A DNA stretch of 6,404 bases from Candidatus Odyssella thessalonicensis. GTDB lineage: Bacteria > Pseudomonadota > Alphaproteobacteria > Bin65. Position numbers and translations under genes: made by a program. Position 1 is the stretch's first letter, and every line of letters starts with the position of its first letter. Positions 4,596 through 6,404 of the stretch are shown here, piece by piece. Below the pieces are notes generated by a model. It was not told the DNA's origin. It made no database searches and was given only the letters and a program-made list of their open reading frames with translations. The DNA lies in contig SBBV01000452.1 in assembly GCA_005240015.1 (NCBI GenBank), forward strand, positions 1 through 6,404, written 5' to 3'.

Positions 4596-5576
4596 TTAAG
4601 CGCCGAGCAATCCTTCATCTTTCATCCACCGGTACGCGTCTTCGAGCATCGTCTCGAGCGCAACAGGTTGGTAACCAAGCTCGCGCGCGGCGCGGCTCGA
4701 ATCGAGCCGCGCATCGCCGGTGACGACGTCGGCGATGTCGGGGGTCACCTGCGGCTCGCGCCCGGTCACGGCGGCGATGCCCGTGACGATGCGGGCGTAG
4801 AGCCTCAGCGCCGCCGCCGGCATCTTTCGGCGCGGCACTTTCTTGCCGGTGAGACGGCCGATCGCCTGAAATACCTCGAGGAAGCTCGCATCGGCACCGC
4901 CCAGTAGGTAGTTCTGACCGGCGCTGCCGCGCGCGGCGGCGGCGATCATCGCCTCGGCCACGGCCGCGGCATGGCAGAACGACCCGCCGCCCGGCGGCAC
5001 GCCGGGCACCGTGCCCTCGACGGTCATCAGGATCATGCGCGCCCAGCCGTGCGTGTCGTAGCGGCCGATGATGTGGCCGGGATTGACCACGACGGCGCCG
5101 AGCCCCGCGCGCGCAGCCGCTTTCACCGCCGCCTCGGCGGCGGCCTTGCTCGGCGCGTAGCCGAGACCCGTGGGCGCCACCTGCGGCGAGTCCTCGGTGA
5201 TGTGGCCATGGCCGTGCCCGTAGACGCTCGCGGTGGAGACGTGCACGAAGCGCCTGGCCCCGCACGCCCGTGCCGCGGCCAGCACCGTCTCGGTGCCGGT
5301 CACGTTGTCGCGCCACTGCTGCTTGAACCGCCGCGACCACATCGTGGTGTTTGCGGCGCAGTGGAAGATCGCGTCGGCGCCGGCGGGCATCGCCGCTTCG
5401 AGCGCTGCGCGATCGGCGATGTCGCCGGTGGCGAGCTTCACCGCGAATCGATTGAGCCGCGACGTGTCCGAGCGCGCGCGATGTAGCGCCACGATCTCCC
5501 AGCCCCTGGCGGCGAGGCGCTCGACGAGGTTCAAGCCGAGAAAGCCGGTGGCCCCGGTGACGAAGGCGAGAGGCAA
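4596..5576 (-). CDS. extended SDR, NAD-dependent epimerase/dehydratase-like
   Basis: A 326-residue cytoplasmic oxidoreductase of the short-chain dehydrogenase superfamily. The Rossmann dinucleotide site T-G-A-T-G-F-L-G is at residues 7-14. A D in G-D-I-A-D (51-55) would contact the adenine, H-C-A-A-N is at 72-76, the catalytic Ser region V-S-T-A-S-V-Y-G is at 113-120, and the catalytic pair Y140/K144 lies in Y-A-P-S-K. The C-terminal third (about 220-326) is the variable substrate-binding region, so the substrate (sugar nucleotide, dihydroflavonol-like, sterol-like or hopanoid-linked) cannot be read from sequence. Translation starts at TTG, with GGAG six bases upstream on the minus strand; I saw no better ATG. 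The gene is separated from rpmE by the latter's intrinsic terminator plus a repeat hairpin, and from sorA by 110 bases, so it is probably its own unit. Family certain, function open. Confidence 0.85.
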   Translation of the reverse strand: MPLAFVTGATGFLGLNLVERLAARGWEIVALHRARSDTSRLNRFAVKLATGDIADRAALEAAMPAGADAIFHCAANTTMWSRRFKQQWRDNVTGTETVLAAARACGARRFVHVSTASVYGHGHGHITEDSPQVAPTGLGYAPSKAAAEAAVKAAARAGLGAVVVNPGHIIGRYDTHGWARMILMTVEGTVPGVPPGGGSFCHAAAVAEAMIAAAARGSAGQNYLLGGADASFLEVFQAIGRLTGKKVPRRKMPAAALRLYARIVTGIAAVTGREPQVTPDIADVVTGDARLDSSRAARELGYQPVALETMLEDAYRWMKDEGLLGA

Positions 5577-5624
5577 GCGTCGCTCCAGGATCGCGTTGGG
5601 ATCGCAGGTATCGACACTTCAAAC

Positions 5625-5669
5625 ACAATTGCCGTCGCCGCGAAAGCGCGCCTGCGCGGGACGACAATG
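5625..5669. repeat. compact REP-like hairpin upstream of the SDR gene
   Basis: An ATTG-CCGTCG-CCGCG arm pairs imperfectly with CGCGGGACGACAAT around a loop containing AAAGCGCGCC. The left side resembles the GTCG...CCGCGAAAGCG half of the 2989-3015 repeat. The right side, read on the minus strand, shares the exact string CATTGTCGTCCC with the sequence beginning at 2985. It looks like two half-elements of the same family fused or deleted at the centre. Confidence 0.5.
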
Positions 5670-5685
5670 GAAGATGGAACTTGAC

Positions 5686-5719
5686 CAAACGAAAACGGCG
5701 CCTCTCTCGAGAGGCGCCG
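5686..5719 (-). terminator. Rho-independent terminator of rpmE
   Basis: CGGCGCCTCT (5696-5705) pairs perfectly with 5710-5719 around the loop CTCG. Read on the minus strand it is followed directly by TTTTCGTTT. It lies about 30 bases past the rpmE stop, a textbook position, and separates rpmE from the SDR gene. Confidence 0.85.
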
Positions 5720-5749
5720 CTCTTCTGAGCTTGATCGCGAAGCTGCGCG

Positions 5750-6118
5750 CTACTTCTTCTTCGCTGCCTTCTTCTCGCCGGCGGGCTTGGCCTCGGCCGG
5801 CTTCGCCTCCGCGGCGGCGGGCGCCGCTTCCTTCTTGGCCTTTGGCTTCTCGGGCTTGTTCACCGCGCCGCCCTTGATGCCGGCGGTGCCCATGCTCTGC
5901 GGGATGCCGAGGTTCTGGTAGCGGTTCTTGAACTTGGCGAGCTGGCCGCCGGTGTCGACGAGCCGATGCACGCCGGTCCAGGCCGGGTGCGACTTCGGAT
6001 CGATGTCGAGCTTCAGCGTGGCGCCGGGCTTGCCATAGGTCGAGCGCGTCTTGAACGACGAGCCGTCGGTCATGACCACGGTGATCTCGTGGTAGTTGGG
6101 GTGAATGTCCTTTTTCAT
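5750..6118 (-). CDS. rpmE: 50S ribosomal protein bL31, cysteine-free type with Lys/Ala-rich tail
   Basis: A 122-residue protein of the large ribosomal subunit, near the central protuberance and intersubunit bridge. The start [10 protein letters not shown], then [18 protein letters not shown] (38-49) and the [11 protein letters not shown] segment identify bL31. The Cys residues that bind zinc in the E. coli protein are absent, as usual in Alphaproteobacteria. The core ends near residue 72. The last 50 residues are an added Lys/Ala/Pro/Glu-rich, probably disordered tail with a small A-E-A-K-P repeat, making the protein about 45-50 residues longer than typical forms. GGAG sits seven bases before ATG 6118. 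A good promoter (6145-6173) and an intrinsic terminator indicate a single-gene transcript, divergent from the ABC exporter gene. Confidence 0.93.
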   Translation of the reverse strand: MKKDIHPNYHEITVVMTDGSSFKTRSTYGKPGATLKLDIDPKSHPAWTGVHRLVDTGGQLAKFKNRYQNLGIPQSMGTAGIKGGAVNKPEKPKAKKEAAPAAAEAKPAEAKPAGEKKAAKKK

Positions 6119-6144
6119 CCTAGGTCTCCGCGGCGGAAGGCGGG

Positions 6145-6173
6145 TATATAACGGCGGCCTGCCGGCCAGGCAA
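6145..6173 (-). promoter_or_regulatory. sigma-70-type promoter of rpmE
   Basis: On the minus strand, TTGCCT (6173-6168) and TATATA (6150-6145) are separated by exactly 17 bases and lie just upstream of the rpmE start at 6118, giving a short leader of roughly 20 bases. TATATA stands out in this GC-rich stretch. Confidence 0.7.
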
Positions 6174-6224
6174 GGCGCCGCCGGTGCGGCGATTCGTGTT
6201 GCTTAATCGAGCGTTCGCAGCCCC

Positions 6225-6404
6225 TTGAGCCCCGCTCCCGCCCCCACGCGACCCGCGCGCGCCGAATTCGCGCGCATCCGGCCGCTGCTCGGCTTCTTGG
6301 CACCCTACAAGGGCAAGATCGCCGGCGCGGTCGCGGCGCTCGTGCTCTCGTCGCTCGCGATGCTTGCCTTCGGCCTCGGCCTGCGCTGGCTGGTCGACAG
6401 CGGC
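6225..6404 (+). CDS. ABC exporter, N-terminal membrane domain (partial, continues past window)
   Basis: Sixty codons are present, in frame to the last base. After a Pro/Ala/Arg-rich start (M-S-P-A-P-A-P-T-R-P-A-R-A-E-F) comes L-L-G-F-L-A-P-Y-K-G-K-I, the usual entry into the first helix of type IV ABC exporters. A transmembrane helix rich in Ala/Val/Leu follows (about residues 36-53), ending L-G-L-R-W-L-V-D-S-G. This matches MsbA/LmrA-like half-transporters with a fused membrane domain and ATPase; the ATPase lies outside the window. TTG 6225 is the only in-frame start between the stop at 6204-6206 and the conserved part, but its ribosome-binding site is weak, so the exact start is uncertain. 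The gene is divergent from rpmE across about 106 bases. The substrate is unknown. Confidence 0.78.
   Translation, partial: MSPAPAPTRPARAEFARIRPLLGFLAPYKGKIAGAVAALVLSSLAMLAFGLGLRWLVDSG

Noticed and set aside
2773..4599. 608-codon open frame on the plus strand opposite sorA
   Set aside because: It is longer than sorA but is antisense to a gene with clear family motifs. Its product is Arg/His/Ala/Leu-rich with no recognisable domain, and it runs through the REP repeats (V-V-P-A-K-A-G-T-H, typical of translated repeat). High GC with biased codon use explains long antisense frames.
4592..4603. GCGCTTAAGCGC palindrome over the SDR stop codon as a terminator
   Set aside because: It is a 12-base perfect palindrome without a loop or T-run, so it cannot form a useful hairpin.

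Overview
The window is GC-rich (coding regions clearly above 60% GC by eye) and reads as a chromosomal segment of an alphaproteobacterium. Three things support this: a ribosomal protein bL31 without zinc-binding cysteines, dispersed REP-like palindromes with the core CCCCGCGAAAGCGGGG that are typical of that class, and the family content. No phage, plasmid, transposase, CRISPR, tRNA or rRNA signal was seen. The organism cannot be named from this sequence.

Layout, left to right. (1) Positions 1-738, plus strand: the last codons of an upstream gene, then a lipoprotein of the ABC-transport auxiliary family, overlapping by TGATG. This is the distal end of an Mla/MCE-type lipid-transport operon. 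(2) Positions 739-2578, plus strand: four consecutive short genes. Each encodes a cleavable signal peptide followed by a low-complexity mature part, first Gln/Pro-rich, then three increasingly Tyr-rich (and His-rich) proteins. I recognise none of them as a named family. The last carries an in-frame TAG inside its signal peptide. (3) Positions 2667-4485, minus strand: a SorA-type molybdenum sulfite dehydrogenase with a Tat signal and, downstream, its probable monohaem cytochrome c partner (SorB-like). The 166-base gap between them holds a perfect 14-bp hairpin over the sorA stop codon and an inverted pair of REP palindromes. The stem of one palindrome covers the sorB ribosome-binding site. (4) Positions 4596-5576, minus strand: an extended SDR (NAD-dependent epimerase/dehydratase-like) with a TTG start. 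(5) Positions 5686-6118, minus strand: rpmE, with a recognisable promoter and an intrinsic terminator; the protein carries a Lys/Ala/Pro-rich tail. (6) Position 6225 to the end, plus strand: the N-terminus of an ABC exporter membrane domain, divergent from rpmE.

Functionally, the minus-strand sor pair should oxidise sulfite in the periplasm and pass electrons to a cytochrome c. The lipoprotein belongs to envelope lipid trafficking. The small secreted proteins are of unknown role. The most interesting points are the array of small secreted Tyr-rich proteins, the amber codon in one of them, and the repeat-derived RNA structures between sorA and sorB. I found no evidence of a complete new defence or mobile system. 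No intergenic stretch exceeds 300 bases; the longest (739-979, 241 bases) holds a degenerate REP-like palindrome and otherwise nothing I can name.
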